Assembly: GCA_903813345.2 (NCBI GenBank)
Contig: CAIIXF020000008.1
Location: 37,756,867 to 37,820,866 of the forward strand
Length of the DNA: 64,000 bases
Origin: Owenia fusiformis
Taxonomy: Eukaryota > Annelida > Polychaeta > Sabellida > Oweniidae
Direction of reading: 5' to 3'
Shown: piece by piece, positions 1 to 12,900 of the stretch
Position numbering within the stretch: the first letter of the stretch is position 1
Layout of the letters: the number at the start of each line of letters is the position of its first letter
Notes under the pieces: generated by a model
Seen by the model: the letters and a program-made list of their open reading frames with translations, nothing else
What the model was told of the DNA's origin: nothing
Databases searched by the model: none
Made by a program: the position numbers and the translations under genes

Positions 1-620
1 AATCTGGTCAACCAGTACATGTCAAAATGTTCCGAAATTCTTAAAACATGTTCATTTTTAATGATTATTTTTATCATAATACATACCTAACATATCAACA
101 ATAAACATGTTTCACTAGCACATTTTCATTCAAGATGGCGCTGCTACAGAGTACTTTTAGGAACTATATTCACAGTTTTAAACATAGATTTCCGTCCCCT
201 CCATTTAGCGGATGGATATAACTGTGTACTTAGGCCGGACCTCATTCGAATCTGTCGCGCCATGTTTGTTCCGAATAGAAATATTACACCTCTTTCTGGA
301 ACCCATGCTCTTTTGTACTGCGCTTTAGGTATTCTTTGAAGAAACCTTTTTTATCGCACTTGTGTTAGTAACTAGTATATATCGTCCCATCGCGTGGTTT
401 GTCTGCGTTTTGCCACGTGTGCCATGATCTATTACGCTTTTTTCTAATATATTGTAAGATTATGAGCCCAAAAAGGTTTTTGGTATTTCCTGTATCGTTT
501 CAAAGGTAAACCCATATCGGCGGACGTGTGAATAACACTGATCAACTTGTTAAAATATGCGACAATTTTGTAATTTGAGATTTGGTTTCGGGTTGACATC
601 TCTATCTCTACCTGATACAG
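1..620. other. Upstream flank of LOX-1, no gene recognised
   Basis: AT-rich non-coding sequence with no long frame. Sequence at about 620-690 (AATGAAGGC..ATTGCCAATT) is shared with 60045-60080 upstream of LOX-3, so the duplicated block extends at least that far 5'. Confidence 0.5.
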
Positions 621-689
621 TCGGATGGAAAATGAAGGCTTATTGCCAATTTCTAAGCCAAAGCCTCGGAACGTAAAATTGACTTGGCA

Positions 690-838
690 CAGATCTTGTT
701 AAACAACGTACTATAAAACATATTGCAAATCGCTCTACGTGAAAAGCATCTGAAAAGGAAAATGTACAACTGCTTAACAATATACTGTTTGACTTGATGT
801 AAGTAGAAGGGCAACCCTATTAATTTGAAATAATAAAG
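690..838 (+). promoter_or_regulatory. LOX-1 proximal promoter and 5' UTR block, TATAAAA at 712-718
   Basis: A ~145-base block immediately before the ATG is conserved in all three LOX copies: GTACTATAAAA, then ATTGCAAAT about five bases on, then CTCTACGTGAAAAG. TATAAAA sits 127 bases before the ATG, compatible with a TSS near 740-745. Inference from conservation between paralogues; recent duplication alone could explain part of it. Confidence 0.55.
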
Positions 839-901
839 ATGGCTGATTATACAGTACACGTGAAGACCGGAAGTAAAAATGGAGCGGGAACAGATGGAAA
901 T
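839..901 (+). CDS. LOX-1 exon 1 (start of PLAT domain)
   Basis: Begins [11 protein letters not shown], the first beta strand of a LOX PLAT domain, and ends with GGAAAT before donor GTAAGA; 63 nt, phase 0. The same 63-nt exon recurs at 42907 and 61115. The Met is chosen because all three paralogues share it at the same distance (~120-130 bases) from a TATAAAA. Confidence 0.9.
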
Positions 902-3900
902 GTAAGATCAAAATTTTTATTTGAGTGCATTATTGCTGTTTTGAGAGATTGTTGGATTTTTCAAAATTCAGATAGATTTGGAGAAATAAATACCACTTCA
1001 AAGGGATTGAGTATTTTTGTTTTATACGGAGGAGTTCAAATGATTTAACATATTGGTCTCGTAAGAACTTTTTCAAATTTCAAACAAGAAAATAGGCAGT
1101 TTTTATCAACTTCGAAGGTCAGTACTAAAAACATCACGTTTGTCATGTGTTTCAAATATCTATTACCAATCACGTTTTGTATCACTTAAAGTCTAGATAC
1201 CATAGGTTTCAGGCTAATATCAAGATGGCAACAATGATCGAAGTTCGTCATAATCTCTGATCTTTAAAAACAAATTGATTGTCCGTCCACCTTCATCACA
1301 GGGTACGTACCAAATTAAGCGTGACAGGTAAACGTGCGGGGGAACGGTATAACACGAGCGTGGTGAATTTTGATTAAACTGATGTTTTATCGTTTCAAAA
1401 AGATATTGTCTAGTATCTAAATGTGAATGTAACAATATCCTAGACAGTGAACTTGACAGTGAATTTCATGTTTACCTTCAAAAACATTCAGTATGTAGAA
1501 TACGGTATTTATCCAATACTTAGTAGTGTTATAGGAAAATAACATGCGGGGATATAATCGATATCTGAGGTGAGCGGGTGATATATATATCACCCGCTCA
1601 TCAGCAATCTCTTTCGGTGCTTTTTTGAATTCCCAGTATTTGATAAATATTATTTCATACACTGTTAAATGTTAAAACCTGTTGAGTTTTAAAAAACAAA
1701 AATTGTCGAGGACTTTAAATTGAGATAAAATATTCATGTTTTGATTGCAATTATCGTTTGTAATTACTACATTAGGGTTCCCTAACATTCAATGCATATT
1801 TAATTCTCATAATCTACTAAGTATAGGATAAAACAGTTATTGAATGCTCGATTTTTGATACAGGGTATATCCCTCGGTAAATACACTATATCAACCATCG
1901 GTCCCTACGGTCCCCCGGGTAGATATATTGTATTTCCCTCGGATACCCTGCATCAAAAACCTTCCATTAAATAACTTCTATATAGCGCGGGTGAGATACG
2001 GTATAATGCAAATTTCCTTGTGTTGTACCTTGCCGTTTCCGCTCGTTATACCGTATACTATATGTGGAGGTTTAACCATGAAATTCACCGTCAAGTTTAC
2101 TGTCTAAGATGTTGTTACATACATTTACACTACGTATATAACAATATCTAGGAACTAGCCAATATCTTGATGAAAACATATGTTTGCTCTGCATTTCATC
2201 ACCCTCGCGTTGTACCGTACCCCGCGCGTTCAACTATCACGCTTAATTTGGTACGTGCCCTGTGTTTATTTGAAAAATATTTATACCGTCAAGAAAGATG
2301 ATGTATGGATAACAGAGAACTATTTACATACATTTTATAGCGTTGTGGTTTTTACTCATCTAAATCTACACTAGAATACGCAGAAATAAGAATTTGAATG
2401 TAAATAGTTCTCTGTGGATTTGGTACTTTCAGGTATACATTTCACTGATTGATATAAACGAGAGGGAGTCGCAAGTCATACATCTTGACATTTGGTGGCA
2501 AAATGACTTTGAGGCGGGTCAAAAAGGGTGTTATTCCGTTAAAAGTGGTCGCCAAGATCTCGAACACGTCAACCAAATAAAACTTTGGAGGGATGATACC
2601 GACTTAGATGACACTTGGTAAATAACTAACTAGTCTAATTTAGTATCCGAACTGCGCTAGAAATAAAATTTTACACCAGAGCAACAAATACCTGAATAGA
2701 CATAATTTGAGATTATCGTGGAATTCTTAATCCACGACATTTCTTATTTAATAATTTTTTTTAGATTAAATGGTTTGAGTAGAAACATATTGATAAATGA
2801 GCTTTCTAATAGCATTTTTGGCCCCATTGGATCTTTTACCTGCTCAACTGATATCGGTCACTTGACTCTTTCTCAGTGCAGTTATAGTCCATTTGTCACC
2901 CCCATACATCATATAGTGAACCTTTGAATAAATAAAAATACGATGTTTTATGGTCAATTTATGATAATAAGGGTTTTCTGAAGTGATTAAACTTGGTTGC
3001 CAAATTAGTGTGCTTAGAAAAAAACTATATAGGCTAATTCAGCAAGGGCGCATTGGGTTAACAAGTGGTTAACTATTGACTTAGCATCTGGATACCATCA
3101 AGTATGTTACAATGCATTAATGGGGATACATGTAGATATAGTTGCATAATTTTTTCCCCAAAGTTATTTTTTTGGCAACCAAGCTAAATCAGTTCATAAG
3201 CCCCTAATGATTCGTATTTCTAAACATTCATACGTTCAGAAAATGACGAATGGACTATTATGGTAATATAAACCATTGAATTGCAATTGCTATATATATA
3301 TAGAACTGTCATATATTTTGTTATCCACCGAAGTGGTGTTAAAAAGTGGACCCATGGATAATAACGTACAGGCCTAGAAAATTTTCCATGTTTCCATTGA
3401 GCCCAATGTTAATTATTACCACCTTGCCGGGCCAGTTCTAGGGGTTTTAGTGCTAGTTTAGAAGGCATTCATTTTACTATATCGACCTGAGAAATGTGTG
3501 ACGTCATAGTGGTGGTCCATATGGACCGGTCTAGAATATATTCTGAACCGGCAATTTTCCCCGGGAAATTAGATATCGTTCAATGCGTAAGATTTTCTTG
3601 CTGTTTCAGTCCTGGTCGTTAACGGTGGTAATAATACTAATAACGTCATTTCTGCGAGCAATATAGTGAAATATTGGACCTTGGGCCTTCGGCCCTCGGT
3701 CCAATATTTCACTATATCGCCCTTAGAAATGACTATTCATCAATCTGCAGGACAGTTCAAGAGCAATAAAGTCAATCCTCCTAGTATGTAACCATGATAA
3801 CTTTAATGTCTTCAAAATAAAAAGGGTTACAACCTGGATTTTGCCTAGTTCCAATGATACTGGCGTTTGAATCCCCATTGACCGCCATTATAAACTGCTA

Positions 3901-6900
3901 TCAATATGGCTTTACTAAAGTGTCCTTATTCTCCAAAAGTTCATTATGGAATTTTCTGACACTGCAGATTTCTAAAGCCAATATATTGACTCTTAAAAAA
4001 ACAGAAACGGGCACATTTCTGAAAAAGGAGTGGTATACCTGTCAGGCTGAAATTCGATTCGATCGCACACACATCGTTTTCCGAGACACAAAAAGCGAAT
4101 TTCTCTTAATCGCATGAAAGAGATATTTGGAGAATTAAATCGTCTTTAGACATTGATGGTACAGAGATACAAAGTCTAAAACCATGTTAAAAGTATCATC
4201 ATAAACCTGAAGTGGAAAGACTCGCGAACGGTTCGCCCACCCATCATCCATAAGGTCACGTGACAGACTATACATAGGGTGGGTAAAGGTATAGGGTGTT
4301 TTTTGAAGATTGATAAGAAGACATACCTGCCAAGTAAAAAAATGAATATCGGGATTCGTTTTAAAAATCGGGAGAAGCCGGAATTTTTTAAAGAAAAATC
4401 GGGGTGAAAATCGGGATTTTTTAAAGAAAAATCGGGAGTTCACAATGAAATCGGGGTTCACAAAAATAATCGGGAGAAAATCGGGATTGATTAGGATAAT
4501 CGGGAGAAATCGGGGGTTCACAATGAAAATCGGGAGGAAATCGGGGTTTACAACACAGGATAATTTGGAGAAAATCGGGAGTTTACAATAAAAATCGGGA
4601 GGAAATCGGGGTTAACATAGGTAATTAGGTAGGTAAGTACGTATTCGAATTGCATTTTGGCCGTTTACTATGTATGTTTATTATGAAATAATATATCCAT
4701 GAGATATCATCTGCATTAAACCAAGTAACACATCATGATTTTAAGAATTAATGTGAAACAATCTCAAAACTTGACGTTATGATCCTGCAATTTAACCAAG
4801 CTTTGATCATGGTTTTCCGTATTATTCGTTTGGATATCACAGCACATTACTTGCAATAGTTAAATATCAGAAATAATTATGTAATCTACATCTAGTCCTC
4901 ACACAATCAATTATATTTGTGATAAAGCATGTATACGTGTTTGTGTTATACCTGAAGTCAAAGAATACTGTCAATAAAAACGTATCCATGCGTTCCGTAC
5001 GTTGTATTGAATATCTCAGTCTCAGAATGATCGATTAAATTAATTTCTGGTTTCAAATAAGAAACTGTCGTATACTTTAATTTTTGCGAGGGCATCTCAT
5101 TAACAAATCGGGAGTTTTGAACGAAAATTGGAAGGGTATCAATTAAAAATCTGGAGTTTTTACTGAAAATCGGGATGTCTCGTTAACGAATAGGGAGTTT
5201 TGAACACAAAATCGGGATATCTTATGAAAAAAAATCGGGATAATTTACGAAAAAGTGGATTATTTTCTTAAAATCGGGATATTTTACAAAAAATCGGGAT
5301 TTTGAAAAATAAATCGGGATGAGCAATAAAAAAAATCGGCATTTCTCCCGATTTAAATCGGGATTTGACAGGTGAGGGACATATAATGAGCCTCAATGGA
5401 AATGTGCAAAATTTTCGAGGCCTGTTATAATCCCTGGGACAACTTTTTTGACATCACTTCGGTAGTTATCAAAAATATATGTATTAATGATATTTTGGTC
5501 AAAGATGTTGTTTTATATATAGCAAAAACAATTATACATGTCGTATAATTGCACTTGCTATATATAGAGCAAATAAAACTGACTGCACCACATTTTAGGT
5601 TTGTACTTCATGTTTGTTGACACAGTTGTTTGTTTGTTTGTTTGTTTGTTTGTTTGTTATGTCAACATTTTTATTAGGTATGTCGAAACAGTCATGGTGG
5701 AACGTTGCAGGGATAAAGATAAGAGTATTTTCCCGATACATCGCTGGGTACCTGCAAACCTTCGACTCAAACTACAAGAGTATGACTGCGTATTGCCGCA
5801 AGTTGATAAAAATCAGCAACAGCGAAGGAAGGAACTTGAAACAAAACAAGGAAAATATCGGCTGAAAGTTCACCGAGAAGGCCTTCCACCCATGGTACAG
5901 TTCACCAATTTTGTGTCAATTTAAATTCATAGCCTTCAATTATCAATTCAATACAATACACAACAAATCCAATGAAATGCAATACAATACAATATAATTC
6001 AATACAATACGATACAATGTAATACAATGCAATACAATACAATAGAGTACAATGCAATACAATACAATTCAACACAATACAATACAATTTATATGCAATA
6101 CGATACAATGCAATACAGTTCATCACAATACAACACAATACAATACAATACAATACAATACAATACAATACAATACAATACGATACGATACAATTCAATA
6201 CAAAATAATACAATACAATATAATGCAATACAATACAATGCAATACGATACAATGCTAGACAACAGAATACAACAAAATGCAATACAATGCAATCCAATC
6301 CAATGTAATACAATGAAATAAAATACAATACAATAATATTCAACACAATACAATGCAATATAATGCAATTCAACATAATACAATACAATACAATACAATG
6401 AAATACAATACAATATAATGTAATTCAATATAATACAATGCAATACAATCCAATGTAATATAATGAAATAAAATACAATGCAATGCAATATAATACAATT
6501 CTACACAATACAATACAATACAATTCAACACAATACAATACAATGAAATACAATACAATATAATGCAATTCAATATAATACAATGCAATACAATCCAATG
6601 TAATACAATGAAATAAAATACAATACAATGCAATATAATACAATTCAACACAATACAATGCAATACAATACAATTCAACACAATACAATACAATTCAACA
6701 CAATACAATGAAATACAATACAATATAATGCAATTCAATATAATACAATGCAATACAATCCAATGTAATACAATGAATAAAATACAATACAATGCAATAC
6801 AATACAATTCAACACAATACAATGCAATACAATACAATTCAACACAATACAATACAATGCAATACAATGAAATACAATATAATATAATGCAATTCAATAT

Positions 6901-9900
6901 AATACAATGCAATACAATACAATACAATACAATGAAATACAATACAATATTATGCAATTCAATATGATACAATATAAATACAATACAATACAATGAAATA
7001 CAATCGGGGCGGATCTGAAAACTAACAAGCCCCTAAAATTGTTGGCCCCATCTAATGCCTAGGTCACAAAAGCGCCGGGCGCCGGCCGATGAGTAGTCAT
7101 CGGCCGATTTCTAAATCGACCGGGCGCCGGTGACTTTTCCCCGAAGTCTTGATTTCGCCGTGAGTATGGTCACATTATAGTACAGGCGCAAACAACTAAA
7201 TCTGTAGGATATCGCACGGATATCGCACGGGTATCGCAAGGCTATCTGCCGATGACCGTACCGCACCCGCCAGGACATCGGTAGATCTATAGGACACCAG
7301 AGAGCCTCCTATACATATATTCATAAAAAAGTTTCTTTCATTTCAGTTTCCCAAATCAATCATTCTGCATTCACTTAAAGGACAACTGAAATAGCTTTTT
7401 TTGCAGCTACAAAAATGCGGTTTTCTCTATTGTAAGCCCACCGTAGAGTTCTTGCGATAGCCATTATAAAATAAATGTTAGATAACTGCTAACGGTCATA
7501 GATAACGAAATAAAACTGATACATCAAATTGGCCCCCACGTGATTAGTAACGTCATATACAAATTCAAGGAGGATTGGAAGCCAGGGTTCCAACTCGATA
7601 TTCTTTAATCTCCACGCATGCGTCATTTGCTATTCGTGTCTGTATAATTTGTACGACTGCATGGAGAATGACCCGATACTCTCCAACAAAGCTATCGCTA
7701 GGTGATTGTTTTGCAGAATATCGGTGTTGCATTCTGGGAGCCAATCCTCCTTGATACAAATTATAGCTTTTGTTTATTGGTTCCATAGTAATCACAACGT
7801 CACGGCAACCATAGGATTGTTGTGTAAACAAATAACAAAACATTTTGGCATTATGACGTCATGATCTAATGGACCAAAACGGGCCACGTGGGGGCAGTGA
7901 GAGATTACGTGGGGGCCAATTTCGTCACAACCAATTTGAATATTGCTTATTAAGCAGCTAAAACGATCGTTAGAGTGAAATAGTTTTCACACTACTGATT
8001 AGAAAACATGTCCAAATACATCTATCAAAAAATTATATTGATTCCTTTAGGTTAAAAATACCATTTCATATCTGCTTTAAGACATGTCTTTGTATGAGTT
8101 GTACATACAGGTATACACATTCTATAACATTATGATGTTGAACTTCATATTAATCATAAAATAATCATATCATCTGATTTATTGTAAGATACTCAAATAA
8201 AATAAATTGTAGCTTGACTCTCGAAAAGTGTGGCCCTTGAAAAAACGATACTCACAGAAACATTTTCAAATGATTTTTAATGGCATATGCGTGATTGAAT
8301 CGAAAAAAAGGTATCATCCTGTTCAACAGGATTTAATGCCAAGATTGACAAGCAGCTAATAAGGACGAAAAGATCCATCCACCCACACAACGACCCAAAT
8401 TTGTTATTGCTTTTACTATTATATTTCGTTATACAATTCGTTCATTTATATTTGAGAAAAAAGTTCTGGGCAATTATATTTCCTAAACTTATCATATTTA
8501 AAATGTTTATACAGATGAAAACTAAGGATTTATCACTGAACCTTGTTTTGGAGTATATACAATGTTTTATTGCATTTTTTGATAGTTAGACATGTCCTGG
8601 ACAAAAATGCAGTTGTGGTAGGTTGAGCGTTTTTTTTTTATTGTCTTTTTAAAATTCTGTAATATTTCTGAAATGGGGCGTGGCACATTTGGTAGTATTC
8701 ATGTATTTAAATGGAGTTAAAATACAGTAATTATGCAAATTAAGTCATTAAACCGGAACAATGTAAACTTAGTTCAGTAACGATTGTCTGATTTTTAAAA
8801 CGGGTTCACCTTTGGTAGAACAGAGATTTGGTATCATTGTAAAGCTAAGAATGTGCAGCATATGGAATCAATTCTATTATAAAAGATAAATGTGTTACAA
8901 GTGGAGTTAATTTCACTTGAATAACATAACCCTAAATTAGAGTAGAACTAAAAAAACAGCAACTCCACGGAGTAGCAAATCCCACCGAACGGCAGTTGAG
9001 TTACCAAAGATTACGAAAATGAAAATGAAAAATGGCAGCCAATCTGAAGATCAGCCGCCATCTTAAAAATGTTTTCTCGAACAGAGCTACTGTGTTTCTA
9101 GGAATCAGCATATACAATTTGACTTATCAAAGATTACGTATTTTCTTATGAAAAATGGCTACCATTTTGAAATTCAGCCACCATCTTGAAAATTCTTTCT
9201 TGAACAGATCTATTGTGTCAATAGGCATTATCATATAAAATTTGAGCCAAATCCGTTCACTGGTATTTGAGTTATCAAAGATAACGTTTTTTTACGAAAA
9301 ATGGCCGCCATTTTGACAATCAGTGGCCATCTTGAAAATCTCATCTTGAGCAAAGCTCCTTTGTCCCTAGGCATCATCATATACAATTTGAACCAAATCC
9401 GTCCACTGGTATTTGAGTTATCAAAGATTAAGTTTATTTACGAAAAATGGCCGCCATTTTGAAATCTAGCTGCCATCTTGAAAATTTTTACTCGAACATA
9501 TTTACTGTGTCCCTAGGCATCAGCATATAAAATTTGAACCAAATACGCAAACTAGTATTTGAGTTATTAAAGATTACATTTTTTACGAAAAATGGCCGCC
9601 ATTTTGAAATTCAGCGGCCATCTTGAAAATTGTAACTCGAACATATCTACTGTGTCCCTTGGCATCATTATATACAATTTGAACCAAATCCGTTCACTGG
9701 TATTTGAGTTATCAAAGATTAAGTTTTTTTACGAAAATGGCCGCCATTTTGAAATCTAGCCGCCATCTTGAAAATTTTTACTCGAACATATCTACTGTGT
9801 CCCTAGGCATCAGCATATAAAATTTGAACCAAATTCGCAAACTAGTATTTGAGTTATTAAAGATTACATTTTTTACGAAAAATGGCGGCCATTTTGAATT

Positions 9901-12900
9901 CTGTGGCCATATTGAAAATTCCTTCTCGAGCAGAGGTCCTACACTCATAAGGCATAAGCCTATAAAATTTGAATCAAATCCGTGAAACGGTATTTGAGTT
10001 ATCGCCCGGACAAACAGACGGACGGACGGACGAACGGACGGACGGACGGACGGCTTTCCTATATCCCTCTAGAACTTCGTTCGGTGGGATAATAAATACG
10101 ATCTAGTATTTCAATTATGAGTATAGCAGTGGCGTAGGAACAATGTACGCCAAAACGCCAGTGCGTAGTGTTGAAAAGTGAGAATAAAAAGGCTTATAAT
10201 GTACCTATGTTCTTTATTCATATTTTCTTATTGTATTGTGCAAAAGTTATCTCGAGCACACTAGCCTAAAGAAATGTTTGTGGATACCATATGATATGCT
10301 CGATTTTTTAATAGTACTCTTTTGCATGTTTTTTGTGCCTCTGTTATTTTTCTAACCTTGGCCACAGATAAATGACACTTTTTGAAAAATAAAATATTGA
10401 AAGTTAATACCTTGTTTCTACAATTCTAATACTGTAGAAAATGCAAAGTAATCATTATTGCTCTGTTTGGCAAATAATCAATTAACAGATTGAATTCTCT
10501 TACCAACATGCTTTATTTCATGAAAATCGAGTCACTATTGACTGACTATCTTATGGATTTTAAAACTAAAATAAAATTTCGCCAAATATTCGTGATTCTC
10601 GTTCTCTTCACGAGAGAAAAACAGTTTTTTATAAAAAAACTACTTGATGGATACCTTTGCAATTGTTTGCGCATGTTCCGTAATGCTTATGCAAACTGTG
10701 GTATCGTTTAATTATAATGATGAACCTCTTTAAATTAGATTTATTTTTTTTATTCTCCCCTACCCCCAATTTTTCAATTTCACTATATCGATTTATATTC
10801 CTTTGCTAGGCAAAATCATAGACAGAAATTATAGTTAAGTCAGCAATTATCTATTTTCTTACTAAATCACCGATTGTTATTGGTAGTACTTCTTGAAAAA
10901 TGATTGTTAAAGACAAAAATAACTTGAAAATGTTGATTATTCAATTACGCGTTCCATTGATTTCAGTTCTAGAAAAGCTATTACCTAGATTTTTATTTCA
11001 TTTGAAAGATAATAGATTATTGTTTTTATGAAATACAACATTTTTGGCACCCCCCAAGTCACGCTGACCTCGATTTGACCTTTGTGGTGGGAGGTTTATT
11101 TGGTCTTGCGAACTAGTGTTATAAAAAAGGTTGCAGACATTAGGATTAATTGTATCATTGATCACGAATGCGTTTCTTTAAATCAATTGATCAAGCTAGA
11201 TTCTTTAATCTGTACGTGTCGTATTGCACGGTACTATACACGATGGAATCAGACAATAATATATATCTCAATTCAATTATTCGAAAATGATTAAAAATCT
11301 CTCATTGTTATTTGGAAATCGATCGTCTTTATCGTTCGAGACATAAGAAAAGTGAGGATGATTTGTGTCGAGATTTAAAAGATCGGCTTTCCATGGTGAT
11401 TTTAAATGATAAAAATCATTCGAACATTTTAAGCACATTAAAAAGGGTATCAGGGATATTAAGCTTGCATATAAAATCGAAACGCCAACCTATACGTATT
11501 ACCAATCGCCCATACAAATACATCGCTTAACTATTTCCGTTCACATTTAGGTTGTGAAAACATTGCAAGCTTAAAATCTCTATTGCCATAAAATGACAAT
11601 AAAATAGGCGTTTTGATAAAGAAGATTTGACACAATTGTTTCATATTTTTGGCGGGATTTTTTGGCGTAGTGTTGAATTTACACCTTCCTACGCCCCTGT
11701 ATAGGGGTAAAAGAAGTGTATAACAAGTGTGTTTTTATGCATATTAATTAGCTTACTAATTAACATATAAATTTTAATTCCTTTTTTACATTAACTCAAT
11801 TAGATTATTAGTGCAATATAATACACTATGATATCAGTCTTAGCTTGTATTCGTGAATGCAACTAACGCCATTGGCTACTGGATTAACCTACTATTTTAT
11901 TGGCAACTCATTTAGATATGAATAGTACCTGCCACTATTCCATTCATATTTAAATGAATTGGTCATAAAATAGTAGGTTAATCCGGTATTCGCTAGCTGT
12001 TAGTTGCATTCACGAATGCAAGCTTATATTTTACTCTTACTTCAAAAGGTGGTATTATTAATCTATTGTCACCTGATATAATTGAACCTAAAGATATACA
12101 AGTATTTCATAACTTCAAGATATTTCCCAAAAAATAATCTTTAACATGTAATAGCAGATAGACTTGAAATTACACATTCAGTATTACAACAACATTGCTT
12201 ATAAAATCTTATATTTTACTTTATTCAACTAAAATTATTTAATTCAGTAATTTACATGATCAAGGAGGGAAATTAGTAATTATATCAAAAATGTTATAAA
12301 ACCAAGACATTAATGTCAAGGATACAATTCTTATATAATCTGGAACAATATCCAATCATCACATCTTCACTTATGTCTGAAATTGTTTGCAATTGCCTAT
12401 ATGTCTTGCTAATTCTTGCAAGATTATCTTTTAATGTCAATTAAGTTGGCATTTGTTTTTGTCACTAGTTTGTCCGTATGAGCCAAGACTCAGCATGATT
12501 AAATATTGATCATAAAAGAGTCTCGTTCCTTCATTTCTTTTTTTTAATTGTAATATGTAATCCAATTCATTCTGACACTTATCTTATTTTATTTAAGATT
12601 TGAATTTTAAAAATATACTTCGTTATAGAATATTGATTCTAAAAGATACCCCATTCTGTTATTGTGAATTCGTATCTTTTCAGAAAAAAAAACTATCATT
12701 CAGACTTGTGGCCAGTTAGTATAACTGTAATATTCTGAAGAAACGATTTTGCTCCTAGACACCCTGCTCTTGTTATAGATACGAACTGGACTAATTCACT
12801 ACATATATAAACACAGTAAATGGTTGAATCCTATCTATTCATTTGTTTGCGATAACCTGTGTGGCATGTTGTCTTGTTAATGTTGCAAGATTATCTTTTT

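Noticed and set aside
4135-4521. 128-codon minus frame
   Set aside because: The repeated NPDFLPIIF pattern is the translation of the AATCGGGA repeat.
5902-6993. Long frames on both strands (up to 207 codons)
   Set aside because: They are translations of the pentanucleotide satellite (repeating CIVLY or YNTIQ) in an intron.
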